A stretch of 41,722 nucleotides of DNA from JAICIG01 sp035532215 (lineage in GTDB: Bacteria; Planctomycetota; Planctomycetia; Pirellulales; JAICIG01). This document shows positions 29,988 through 37,107 of this stretch, one piece after another (position 1 is the stretch's first letter; the number at the start of each line of letters is the position of its first letter). The notes under the pieces are model-generated. The model saw only the letters and a list, made by a program, of their open reading frames with translations. It searched no databases and was not told where the DNA came from. The translations under genes and the position numbers were made by a program. The stretch is taken from positions 1 to 41,722 of the forward strand of contig DATKRK010000420.1 in NCBI GenBank assembly GCA_035532215.1. Direction: 5' to 3'.

Positions 29988-31055
29988 TTACGCCAGCGCT
30001 TCCTTCAAAAACCGAATCCAGTTGCCGTGGGCGATCTGCTCGACGTCGGCCTCCTGGTAGCCGCGCTTGCGAAGCATGTCGGGCAGGCGCTGCAGATCGG
30101 CGATGGTGTCGAGATCGCCGGGCGATTGCTCCAGCCCGAAGCCGCCGTCCAGATCGGTGCCAATGGCGGAGTGCCGGGCGTTGCCGGCCAGTTGGCAGAC
30201 GTGGTCCATGTGGTCGAGCATGTGCGCAAGCTTCACGCCGGCCTGCTGCGGGGTCGTCTTGCCGCGAATCCAGCCAGGGACCATCATCCAGGCGTCGAGC
30301 GCCGCGCCGATCACGGCGCCGCGTTCGATCAGCGCCTTGAGCTGCTCGTCGCTGAACTGCCGCTCCTCGGGCACGAGAGTGCGGCAGTTCGAGTGACTGG
30401 CCCAGACGCGGCCGTGAAAGCAGTCCATCGCCTCCCAAAAGCTCGTGTCGCAGAGGTGCGTGGCGTCGAGAATGATTCCCAGTCGTTCCATCTCCCCCAG
30501 CAGCTCGCGCCCCTTCACGCCCAATCCGCCGCTGGAGTGCGTGCCAAAGGCATAAGTGCCCGGCCCGTAGTGCGCGGGGCCGACGGCGCGCAGGCCCTGT
30601 TCGTAAGCCCGTTCGAGATGCTTGGGCGTGCGGATCGAGTCGGCGCCTTCGAGGCTGAGGACGTAGCCGATCGGCGCGTCGGCGGGCGGGTTGTTTTTCC
30701 ACAGCGCGACGTGCTTGTCCAGCCCGGCGGCATCGACGATCTGCACCATCTGGCCCGCTTCTTCCATCGCCCGATACCAGGCGAGCTGGCCTTGGGTCTG
30801 GGCCCAGGCAATTTCGGGGCTTTGCCAGCCGGGCAGCGGATTGTCGGTCTTCACGTAGCGGCCGATTTGCGTGGCGACGCACAGCCCCACCTGCCCGCGC
30901 CGCATGTCGGGCAGCGACACCGTGCCTTTAGCGCGGTCGACCTTGTCGGTGCGGCCCGTCTCGCGGCGGCGTAGTTCCGACACCGGCTGCGTGATGTCGC
31001 GGTTCCATTCCAGTGCGTTCATGCTGAGGTCGAGATGGGCGTCGAAAATAAGCAT
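29988..31055 (-). CDS. Membrane dipeptidase family (M19) zinc peptidase
   Basis: 355 residues from ATG 31055. M19 renal-dipeptidase fold: the first zinc ligands are in DAHLD (His7, Asp9), the bridging Glu is in LSLEGAD at 136, later ligands are His in LDATHLCD near 204 and SHSN near 226, with IGTDLDGGFG near the C-terminus. The family cleaves dipeptides, some with D-residues, or related amides. There is no signal peptide, so it is probably cytoplasmic. The gene is solitary; palindromic repeat copy 3 lies just past its stop. The substrate cannot be predicted. Confidence 0.93.
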   Translation of the reverse strand: MLIFDAHLDLSMNALEWNRDITQPVSELRRRETGRTDKVDRAKGTVSLPDMRRGQVGLCVATQIGRYVKTDNPLPGWQSPEIAWAQTQGQLAWYRAMEEAGQMVQIVDAAGLDKHVALWKNNPPADAPIGYVLSLEGADSIRTPKHLERAYEQGLRAVGPAHYGPGTYAFGTHSSGGLGVKGRELLGEMERLGIILDATHLCDTSFWEAMDCFHGRVWASHSNCRTLVPEERQFSDEQLKALIERGAVIGAALDAWMMVPGWIRGKTTPQQAGVKLAHMLDHMDHVCQLAGNARHSAIGTDLDGGFGLEQSPGDLDTIADLQRLPDMLRKRGYQEADVEQIAHGNWIRFLKEALA

Positions 31056-31312
31056 CGTCGTGGCGGGCTCTCTAAACAGGGAGGGGCGGTTGGGGGATGG
31101 CGCGCATGGGCGCTAGGGCAGGCAAGGGGCTCGCGGTCAGCTTCGGCGCTGCGCCCGACTTCCGAGGGGAGTCAAGGCGGTTTTTCGACCTTTCCAACTT
31201 TCAGGACTAAAGCGCCCAATCGGACAATTTATGCTAACCTTGGCAGGGAAAGATGGCAACTAGACGCGTCAGCCGGTGTGCAAGGAGTCGGGATTCCTGA
31301 AAGCGAGCGGCG

Positions 31313-31618
31313 ATGTCAACCATTGCGTCTAACAGCGAGGCGGCGATTCTCAGTCGGCTCATCGTGCCGGATCGGGGGGGCCTGTCCGCAGACGCGGCGA
31401 ACTTCATTCTGCAACTCAAGTTCGACGAGCGAGATCAAGCACGGATGCACGAACTCGCGACCAAGAGGCAGGACGGCGATCTCTCTCCGGAAGACGAAGC
31501 CGACTTGGAGCGTTATCGGCATATTGCACATCTCCTGGAGTTGATGCAGTCGAAGGTTCGGCGTTCGCTGGCACAAACGCGGCGAATTGACTCGCCTATT
31601 CAACCCGAGACTGGATGA
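31313..31618 (+). CDS. Small conserved protein, altered C-terminus
   Basis: 101 residues. The sequence SEAAILSRLIVPDRGGLSAD, then AANFILQLKFDERDQARMHE, LATKRQDGDLSPEDEADLER and YRHIAHLLELMQSKVRRSL matches a small helical family I associate with planctomycetes and cyanobacteria, usually placed directly before an HNH endonuclease gene. Its function is unknown; a role as the nuclease's partner is plausible. The last ~12 residues (TRRIDSPIQPETG) are read from what, in another frame, is the tail of such an HNH gene. So a deletion seems to have removed this gene's natural end and most of the nuclease. Confidence 0.75.
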   Translation: MSTIASNSEAAILSRLIVPDRGGLSADAANFILQLKFDERDQARMHELATKRQDGDLSPEDEADLERYRHIAHLLELMQSKVRRSLAQTRRIDSPIQPETG

Positions 31619-31691
31619 GTGGACCGAACATTTCGATTGGAGCGGTCCCCGATTGTCGGGCCGCTCTGCCATCGGGTTTCCAGCCGGTTGA
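31575..31691 (+). pseudogene. C-terminal remnant of an HNH endonuclease gene
   Basis: In the frame starting near 31575 the translation is KRGEL, then RLFNPRLDEWTEHFDWSGP, then RLSGRSAIGFPAG and a stop at 31689-31691. The phrase RLFNPR-x-D-x-W-x-E/D-HF ... G-x-x-AIGR is the familiar C-terminus of small HNH endonucleases of planctomycetes and cyanobacteria. The catalytic HNH part is absent, and the usual TV-x-x-L tail after AIG is also lost. This frame overlaps the end of the 101-residue gene, placing one deletion breakpoint at about 31565-31580. Confidence 0.7.
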
Positions 31692-31721
31692 ACATTTCGA
31701 AGTCACTCCATCCTCGACGCC

Positions 31722-31841
31722 TACGGGTTCCTCTTCTCTGTTCCGGTTTTTTCGGCGTTTGGGAGCACGTGACGCTTGCTCTCGGACCGCTCGCCCGACG
31801 GTGAAGCGTTTTTCCACGAGAACAGAGAAGGGGAACCCGTA
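31722..31841. repeat. 120-bp element with 22-bp terminal inverted repeats (MITE-like)
   Basis: The ends 31722-31743 and 31820-31841 are inverted repeats that match at 21 of 22 positions (they begin TACGGGTTCC). The interior has no convincing gene. It stands right after the truncated HNH remnant. The gap from 31692 to the methyltransferase stop at 31923 holds nothing else that I can assign. Confidence 0.6.
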
Positions 31842-31922
31842 ATTGCCTCAGTTTCCGGCCCGCTGGGTATTGGAGCGTTATTTTATTCTCGACGCCCGAA
31901 CGGCATTTCCGCTGAACTTAGA

Positions 31923-33215
31923 TCAAGTCTCGACCCGCCGCGCCACGATCGCGATCACCGCGACGCCTTGCCGCGTGATGAAGACCGTCGCCTCGTTGTC
32001 ACCCGGCACGCGCAACTGCCGACGGACGGTTTCGGGATCGTGCGGCACGCCGCGCTTCTTGATTTCCAAGCGGCCGCAACGCCGCTCGCGCAACAGCGAC
32101 TTGAGCCGCTTGACGTCGAACGGAAGAACGTCGGCGATTTCGAACCAGGCCAGGGCTAGGTCCGGCGCCATCCGATCGCCGGTTAGATACACGCTGCCGG
32201 GCGCGATCGCCTCGAGAGCTTGCTCGGCGGCCAACGCGCCGGTCAAGTCGGCCGCCAACACCGCGGCGTCGGGTTCCGCCAGGTATCGCTCCAGACGAGC
32301 CGCAACGGGGATTTCTCGCGAACGCGGACCAACGATGGTCCGGACGCCGTAAACGGCTTGGGGATCTTGACGCGATTTATTGCCGGCGAGAATTTCCGAC
32401 CGACCAGGGGGCTGACGCCCCCCGCTCGCCGGTTGCCCGGCGATTGGTTTGATAACGCTCGCCCGCCGCAGCCCGGGCGAGGCGGCCAATTCGCCGAACC
32501 AGGCGACGAGCTGCCGGCACTGGCCGCCGCGGCTGATCCATTCCGCTTCGGCGGCGCTCGACCAAGACGCCGGCAATTCGGCCGCCGGCGCCAGCTTGAT
32601 GGCGCCCGCAGGATTGATTGCCAACAAGCGTTCGATCGCCGGCACGCCCGGCTCGTGCAGTTCGACGCGCGTCGTGCGGCGCCCTTGCGGCCGGCGATCG
32701 GGATCGATGTGCCAGGCCGCCAAGCGAGCCAGCGGCGCGGCGGCGAGATCGCAGTTCAACACCTCGCCCGGACGCGCATCCTTGGCGCTTTGGCGAAGCT
32801 CCGACAAGTTCGCCTGAGCCAAAAGGGCTGCAATCGGATCGCGCTCGACGCCCAGCGCCGCGCCGCGAGCGGCCAGGGCCAGCAAATCTCCGCCAATCCC
32901 GCAGCACAAATCGGCCAGTTCGACGTCTGGCGGAAATCGCGAGGCTTTATAAGCCGCAACCCACTGATCGCTGGCCTGCTCCAAGCCGGTCGGAGTAAAG
33001 AACATCCGCTCGGCCGCGGAAAACTTCCGTTTGGCGCGGCGGCGCAAGGCGACTTGCTCGAGCACCAAATGACACTCGACGGCCGACAGACTCTTGCGGA
33101 GCCGCCGGGTCTGCTGCGCAAGATCCCCGCTCTCCTGCTCGGCTTCGGCGAGCCAACGCCGCCCTTCGGCGCCGATAAGCCAGCGGTAATCGTCGACGGA
33201 AACGACGGAACTCAA
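31923..33215 (-). CDS. Class I SAM-dependent methyltransferase with THUMP-like C-terminal domain
   Basis: About 430 residues from a proposed TTG at 33215 (MSSVVSVDDYRWLIGAEGRR); the open frame continues further upstream but overlaps the divergent gene. N-terminal helical part: LRKSLSAVECHLVLEQVALR, FSAAERMFFTPTGLEQAS. The SAM-binding motif is LADLCCGIGGDLLALAARG at about 102-118. The C-terminal part has AADLTGALAAEQALEAIAPG and FDVKRLKSLLRERRCGRLEIKKRGV, the pattern of the THUMP-like domain found in this bacterial family, whose substrate (probably RNA) is unknown. Residues encoded by 32399-32428 (GQPASGGRQPPG) derive from a GGCGAGC/GTCA hairpin repeat inserted in frame. Confidence 0.8.
   Translation of the reverse strand: MSSVVSVDDYRWLIGAEGRRWLAEAEQESGDLAQQTRRLRKSLSAVECHLVLEQVALRRRAKRKFSAAERMFFTPTGLEQASDQWVAAYKASRFPPDVELADLCCGIGGDLLALAARGAALGVERDPIAALLAQANLSELRQSAKDARPGEVLNCDLAAAPLARLAAWHIDPDRRPQGRRTTRVELHEPGVPAIERLLAINPAGAIKLAPAAELPASWSSAAEAEWISRGGQCRQLVAWFGELAASPGLRRASVIKPIAGQPASGGRQPPGRSEILAGNKSRQDPQAVYGVRTIVGPRSREIPVAARLERYLAEPDAAVLAADLTGALAAEQALEAIAPGSVYLTGDRMAPDLALAWFEIADVLPFDVKRLKSLLRERRCGRLEIKKRGVPHDPETVRRQLRVPGDNEATVFITRQGVAVIAIVARRVET
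32399..32428 (-). repeat. GGCGAGC/GTCA hairpin inside the methyltransferase gene
   Basis: On the minus strand: GGCGAGC, then stem GGGGGC, loop GTCA, stem GCCCCC. It has the same layout and loop as the hairpins at 20091-20173 but a different stem. It is translated as GQPASGGRQPPG. Confidence 0.8.
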
Positions 33216-33332
33216 AAGAGGGCGATTCTTTCCGGACGCGAGACAGGGCTTGCCATCGACCGTTGCTTGCAAGCCGACGGGGGCTATTGTAGTCTGGCCC
33301 CACCCTGCACGACTAGCACGCGATTGCCGCCG

Positions 33333-33932
33333 ATGGCCGAAACCGGCGAACTGCTCGGAATCTACCTGCACCTGGCTCGCGCCAGCGAAGTTCGCAACCG
33401 CCCGCTGGTGCGCGACAAGCTGTTGGTGCTGTCGGGCGTTATCGCGGCCGAGCGCGGCCTGCGGCCCCTGGCCGCCTACTGCCGCCAAAAAGTGCTCGCC
33501 AGCAACCCGAACCACCTGCTCGGCCATTATCCGACGCTGTCCGAAGCCCTGGAGGACGAGCGTTTCCAGCACTTTCTGGCGCGGCTGCGAAAGCACTACT
33601 CGCGGGAGCGGGCCGAATACATGCTCAGTTCGCTGGGCATCGATCTGGCCCGCGAACGAGCCGCCTATTTCGACGATTACGAATATGCCGCGGCGCTGCT
33701 GGGAACCACGCCCGATGCGATCGAAGCCGAGCTACGCGTTGTGAAATCCGCCGCCGCGGCCGCAGATGCGAACAATCCCTATTCGCCGCCAGCGACTCCG
33801 CTGCCGGTCAAACGGCGGCCGCTGGTATTGGCCGATCACTGGCTGGCGCTGGCAGTGCTGTTGGCGCTGGTCGTGCTGCCGTTGGTGATCGGCTCGCTGC
33901 TGGGCATCGCCTGGTGGTTGGGACGCATGTAA
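33333..33932 (+). CDS. Small protein with C-terminal membrane anchor, function unknown
   Basis: 199 residues from ATG 33333. The N-terminal ~140 residues are helical and well conserved in appearance: ELLGIYLHLARASEVRNRPL, VRDKLLVLSGVIAAERGLRP, LAAYCRQKVLASNPNHLLGH, FQHFLARLRKHYSRERAEYM and LSSLGIDLARERAAYFDDYE. A Pro/Ala linker (NPYSPPATPLPVKRRP) leads to one C-terminal transmembrane helix (LALAVLLALVVLPLVIGSLLG), i.e. a tail-anchored layout. I do not recognise a named domain. It is divergent from the methyltransferase gene, with about 117 bp between the chosen starts, and is followed by another conserved gene on the same strand. Confidence 0.7.
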   Translation: MAETGELLGIYLHLARASEVRNRPLVRDKLLVLSGVIAAERGLRPLAAYCRQKVLASNPNHLLGHYPTLSEALEDERFQHFLARLRKHYSRERAEYMLSSLGIDLARERAAYFDDYEYAAALLGTTPDAIEAELRVVKSAAAAADANNPYSPPATPLPVKRRPLVLADHWLALAVLLALVVLPLVIGSLLGIAWWLGRM

Positions 33933-34036
33933 CGCCTGTGCGCGTCGCGCCTGTCGGGCAAGACCTGGCGAGCGAGGCCGGCGAAGCTCGATTCCCGCGC
34001 CGCCAACGGCCGATCGAGACACTATGGCGGTATCCG

Positions 34037-34786
34037 ATGACTGCGACTGAAACCAGCACGGCGCATGGCTCACCAACGCCGGCCAAGGTCGGCGCCATCG
34101 CCTCGCATCCAACTGCCGGTCGAAAACAGAGCATGTTCGGTCGAACGGGATTTGCCTTGATGCTAGCCGGCGCCATTGGGGCGCCGTACCTCGTCTCCAA
34201 CGGCGTCAAAAAGCTGACCTCGACCGATTCCGATGCGGCGACCGGCGAGCCGGTGGCGTCAGCCACCGTGTCGTCCAGCGGCGGCGCGGCGCCCAGAAAC
34301 CCGGAGGCTGACGCCTCCGGCTCGCCAGCCGACGCTTCCGCCAAGGCGCCGGTCATGGCCATGGAAGAAGTCTTCCGCCTCGATCGCACCACCGGCTGGG
34401 TCTTGGGGTACTGGCCGCGGGTTTCGGCCGGACTGGCCGAGCTAGACACGCAGGGCTATCGCGTGCCGCTGGTCACGGGCGGACAGCCCGACGACCTGGC
34501 CGGCTCGCTGACCTATTACTTCAACAAGCGGCAACGGGTCCAGCGGATCACCTTCTTCGGCACGACGGGCGACGCCCGGCGGCTGGTTTCGCTGCTGGCC
34601 TTGCGCCACGGCTTCGTCCGCGAACTCGCGGCCGACCCCAGCTTGTTCCTGTATCGGGTCCGCGAAAACCGCAGAGTCATCAGCGAGTTGCGGATCAAAC
34701 CCAGCAGCATCGTCCGGTCCGATTCGCCCTTCACCCGGTTCGACGTCGCGCTGTTGATCGAGCGGCCGGAAGCGTTAGACGAGTGA
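34037..34786 (+). CDS. Conserved membrane-anchored hypothetical protein
   Basis: 249 residues from ATG 34037. One hydrophobic segment near residues 34-52 (TGFALMLAGAIGAPYLVSNG) suggests an N-terminal anchor. The C-terminal domain is well ordered: MEEVFRLDRTTGWVLGYWPR, VSAGLAELDTQGYRVPLVTG, LAGSLTYYFNKRQRVQRITF, FGTTGDARRLVSLLALRHGF, RIKPSSIVRSDSPFTRFDVA. I recall this as a planctomycete-restricted family (perhaps DUF6690), without known function. The linker between the two parts (GEPVASATV ... NPEADASGSPA) is encoded by an inverted pair of GGCGAGC/GTCA hairpins inserted in frame, so that linker is probably recent and not functional. Confidence 0.75.
   Translation: MTATETSTAHGSPTPAKVGAIASHPTAGRKQSMFGRTGFALMLAGAIGAPYLVSNGVKKLTSTDSDAATGEPVASATVSSSGGAAPRNPEADASGSPADASAKAPVMAMEEVFRLDRTTGWVLGYWPRVSAGLAELDTQGYRVPLVTGGQPDDLAGSLTYYFNKRQRVQRITFFGTTGDARRLVSLLALRHGFVRELAADPSLFLYRVRENRRVISELRIKPSSIVRSDSPFTRFDVALLIERPEALDE
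34246..34327. repeat. Inverted pair of GGCGAGC/GTCA hairpins inside a gene
   Basis: The left hairpin (about 34245-34268) is GGCGAGC, stem CGGTGGC, loop GTCA, stem GCCACCG. The right hairpin (about 34300-34327) is the reverse arrangement with stems CCGGAGGC/GCCTCCGG. Both are translated. The layout matches the non-coding pair at 20091-20173. Confidence 0.85.
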
Positions 34787-34891
34787 GGGGCAGTCGATAG
34801 GCAGCGCACTGCCGCCGGCCGCGATTGCAAGCCACGGCTTGACACGCCAAGCCGATTTCACCTTACGCTGAAAAGCGGCGCCATCGCCTCC

Positions 34892-34947
34892 ATAGAAGCG
34901 GCATCTTGTCGCTCGCCTGCCTCCGTAGAAGCGGCATCTTGCCGCTT
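34892..34947 (+). repeat. GTAG-headed REP hairpins, two tandem copies
   Basis: The copies are at 34892-34914 (head mutated to ATAG, second arm degraded) and 34925-34947 (GTAG, stem AAGCGGCA, loop TCT, stem TGCCGCTT). The stem is the same as at the RAYT locus 8.4 kb away, so this is a dispersed member of the same family. Confidence 0.88.
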
Positions 34948-34979
34948 GCCTGCGAGAATCAAGGCGCCTTGCCCCCCAA

Positions 34980-35480
34980 CATGGCAACTTCGAACCTGGA
35001 AACTACCGAAGGCGGCCAACCGGGCTCCCGGACATGGTTCACGCGGGGGCGCGGAGAGCCTGGATTTGCTCGAAGATGGCCAACCCCGCCCGCCAGCCTG
35101 GAACCTGGAACCTGGAAAACTATCGAAGATGGCCAACCGCGCGAGACGCCTTCGGCCCCATTGGCCGCCTTCGGCGGATTGCTCCGGTCAAACATCATCC
35201 TCCGCGTCCTCCGCGTGCGCTACCGCCGTCCCGGAGGACTCACGCGGAGCCGCGGAGAGCTTGGCTTTGCTCGAAGATGGCCAACTCCGCCCGCCAACTT
35301 GGGGTCGGCCGCCCGAAACCTGCCGAAGATGGCCAATCGCTCGAGACGCCTTCGGCGCCTTGCTCCGATCAAACAACTCCTCCGCGTCTTCGCGCGCCCG
35401 ACTGCGTTAGGAACGAGGCCCGCTTGGCGCCGAAAACTTACCGAAGGCGGTAAGCCTCGCTCAAGGACATAAGTCACGCG
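34980..35480. repeat. Repeat island: two diverged ~200-bp units and short motifs
   Basis: Two diverged copies of a ~200-bp unit (about 35038-35233 and 35234-35400) each begin TCACGCGG..CGCGGAGAG and contain two GAAGATGGCCAA motifs, GAGACGCCTTCGG and CTCCGCGTC. Related GAAGGCGG-type motifs lie at about 34998 and 35446, and a start of a third unit is at about 35474. No gene can be supported between 34787 and 35586 in spite of several open frames, which are all repeat-derived. Confidence 0.75.
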
Positions 35481-35586
35481 GCGCCGCAAAGAACATGGGT
35501 TTTCACGGAGGTGGCCGGCCCCGTGACGGCGCGGTATAATGCAGCGGCCTTGTAGAGGTTGTGTGAATTCGGAGGCGAAAGCATCC

Positions 35587-35901
35587 ATGAGCGTTCCCTC
35601 GTTGTCAGGCGAACCCGGGCGGATCGACGAGCCGCAACAGGTCGACGACTATGCCGCAGTGCTCAGCCAGGTGGCCCGGGCGCGGCGGCCGGTCATCGTG
35701 CGACGCAACGGTCAAGATCTAGCCGCGGTTGTGCCGTTGGAGTACCTGGAGTTGATCCGCGAAGGGCTCGCGCAACAGGAAACAGAAAACGCGGCAGCCC
35801 GAATCGATTGGGAGCGGGCGCCGAAGGCGCTCCGGCCGCCGCAATCGTGGTTCGCCGACGATGACAACCCGTTCGAACCCGAAGAGCGGCAAGCGCCTTG
35901 A
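35587..35901 (+). CDS. Phd/YefM-like antitoxin, no toxin gene visible
   Basis: 104 residues from ATG 35587. Residues ~20-65 (VDDYAAVLSQVARARRPVIVRRNGQ, then AAVVPLEYLELIRE) match the Phd/YefM fold, a small DNA-binding antitoxin that represses its own operon and binds a toxin with its C-terminal tail. The C-terminal part is acidic and Pro-rich (ERAPKALRPPQSWFADDDNP). In complete modules a RelE/Doc/PIN-type toxin gene overlaps the end. Here the stop is followed by a frame that runs into a 9-nt-unit repeat after about 50 bp, and no toxin can be found, so the partner seems lost or never present. Confidence 0.75.
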   Translation: MSVPSLSGEPGRIDEPQQVDDYAAVLSQVARARRPVIVRRNGQDLAAVVPLEYLELIREGLAQQETENAAARIDWERAPKALRPPQSWFADDDNPFEPEERQAP

Positions 35902-35953
35902 CCAAGGAATCGACGAGTTATTGGAGTTCAAACGCACGGTTCTCTACTTCCTA

Positions 35954-35992
35954 TCCGTGTTTGATCCGTGTTTCGTCCGTGGCTCAACGCCG
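35954..35992. repeat. Half of a 9-nt-unit element
   Basis: Three reverse-orientation units (ATCCGTGTT-type, ending CCGTGGCT) without the facing arm. It lies where a toxin gene would be expected after the Phd-like gene and 54 bp before the end of the diadenylate cyclase gene. Confidence 0.8.
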
Positions 35993-36045
35993 TCGGGCGC
36001 CGCAAGATGGCGATTCGTGGCTCATCCGCGCGGAATTCATAAACG

Positions 36046-36972
36046 CTATTCGTTCGGGCGTTCGTATTCGAAATCGCGCCACTTCATCGGCCGGCGGAAG
36101 GGCTCGATGCGCAATACGACCTGGCCGTTCTGGAAGATGCGGACCGTGCCGTTCGACTCGCTGACGGCGACGGCGACGGCATTCGTAGCGCGACTGATGG
36201 CGGCGGCGGCCCAATGCCGGGCTCCCAGCCCTTTGGAAAGCGTGATGCTGGCCGCCGAGGCGTCGAGATATTGGCTGGCGGCTTCGACGGTGCCGTCGGC
36301 GGCAATCAAGATCGCCCCGTCCATCTGGGCGATCTCCTTGATCGCCTCGCGGACCCGGGCCGATTTTAAATTCCGTTCCTTGCGGCTGTAGCCTTTGACC
36401 GGGTCGAAGCCCGCCGGCCGGCTCATTTTGCGCACTTTCTGGATGTCGCCGACGACGAACAGCGTGCCCACCGGCTTGCCTTCGCGCCCCTCGCGGCCGA
36501 TTTCCAAGGCCAGGTTGACGACGGTTTGCAAGGTGTCGAGCGGCACCCGCGTTTCGAGCTGCTGCAAGTCGCGGACGGTCAGCCGGCCCAGGTGATCGCC
36601 CAAGTCGATGACGCTGATCGAGTCGATGCTCCGCGCCTCGAAACCGCTGTAGATGGCCACCACTCGGGCGCCGGGGATCACCAGTTCGTCGGCCACCGCT
36701 TCCAGCAGAGCTTGCGAAAGCTTGTCGTACACCGGGCTTTCGGGCATCTCCAGCACGACGGTCGCCAAACCAGCCTCTTTGGCGCCGGCCAATTGCTCGG
36801 CCGTGTCGGCCACGACGACCACGCGCTCGCCCGCTGCGTGGCGTATGAGTTGCTGCCAATCGGTCGGCCCGTCCAGCAGCAACAACAGCGCATTGGCGCC
36901 CGACGCCTTGGCCAAGCCGGCGGCGGCGTCGTAAACGGTTTCGAATTCCTCGTTGAATTTCAGCGGCTGCAT
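36046..36972 (-). CDS. Diadenylate cyclase (DAC domain), archaeal DacZ-like layout
   Basis: 308 residues from ATG 36972. The C-terminal half is a DisA_N/DAC domain that condenses two ATP into cyclic di-AMP: KPVGTLFVVGD at 166-176, MDGAILIAADG with the DGA motif at 218-220, and LSKGLGARHWAAAAISRATN, where the usual RHR triad reads RHW at 252-254. The N-terminal ~150 residues alternate strands and helices (ANALLLLLDG, ERVVVVADTAEQLAGAKEAG, ARVVAIYSGFEARSIDSISV) in the way of a pyruvate-kinase-C-like domain, the layout I associate with archaeal DacZ rather than CdaA (membrane) or DisA (DNA-binding). No transmembrane segment. Likely soluble c-di-AMP synthase; activity depends on the variant triad. 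Confidence 0.82.
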   Translation of the reverse strand: MQPLKFNEEFETVYDAAAGLAKASGANALLLLLDGPTDWQQLIRHAAGERVVVVADTAEQLAGAKEAGLATVVLEMPESPVYDKLSQALLEAVADELVIPGARVVAIYSGFEARSIDSISVIDLGDHLGRLTVRDLQQLETRVPLDTLQTVVNLALEIGREGREGKPVGTLFVVGDIQKVRKMSRPAGFDPVKGYSRKERNLKSARVREAIKEIAQMDGAILIAADGTVEAASQYLDASAASITLSKGLGARHWAAAAISRATNAVAVAVSESNGTVRIFQNGQVVLRIEPFRRPMKWRDFEYERPNE

Positions 36973-37107
36973 CCGCCCGCCCAGCCAAGAATGGTTGACT
37001 CGCGGGAGCCGGCATCCCGCGAAAAAGTCGTCGCGCTGGCCGTCAACGCGAACGTGGGCAATGTAAGGCTTTTCCGACGACTGGGCAACCGCTGACGAAT
37101 GCGATTC

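Noticed and set aside
33216..33596. N-terminal 127 residues of the methyltransferase open frame
   Set aside because: They overlap the divergent gene at 33333-33932 and lack the conserved look of the rest.
34980..35480. Possible genes or CRISPR-like array in the repeat island
   Set aside because: Repeated motifs are irregularly spaced and all open frames consist of repeat translations.
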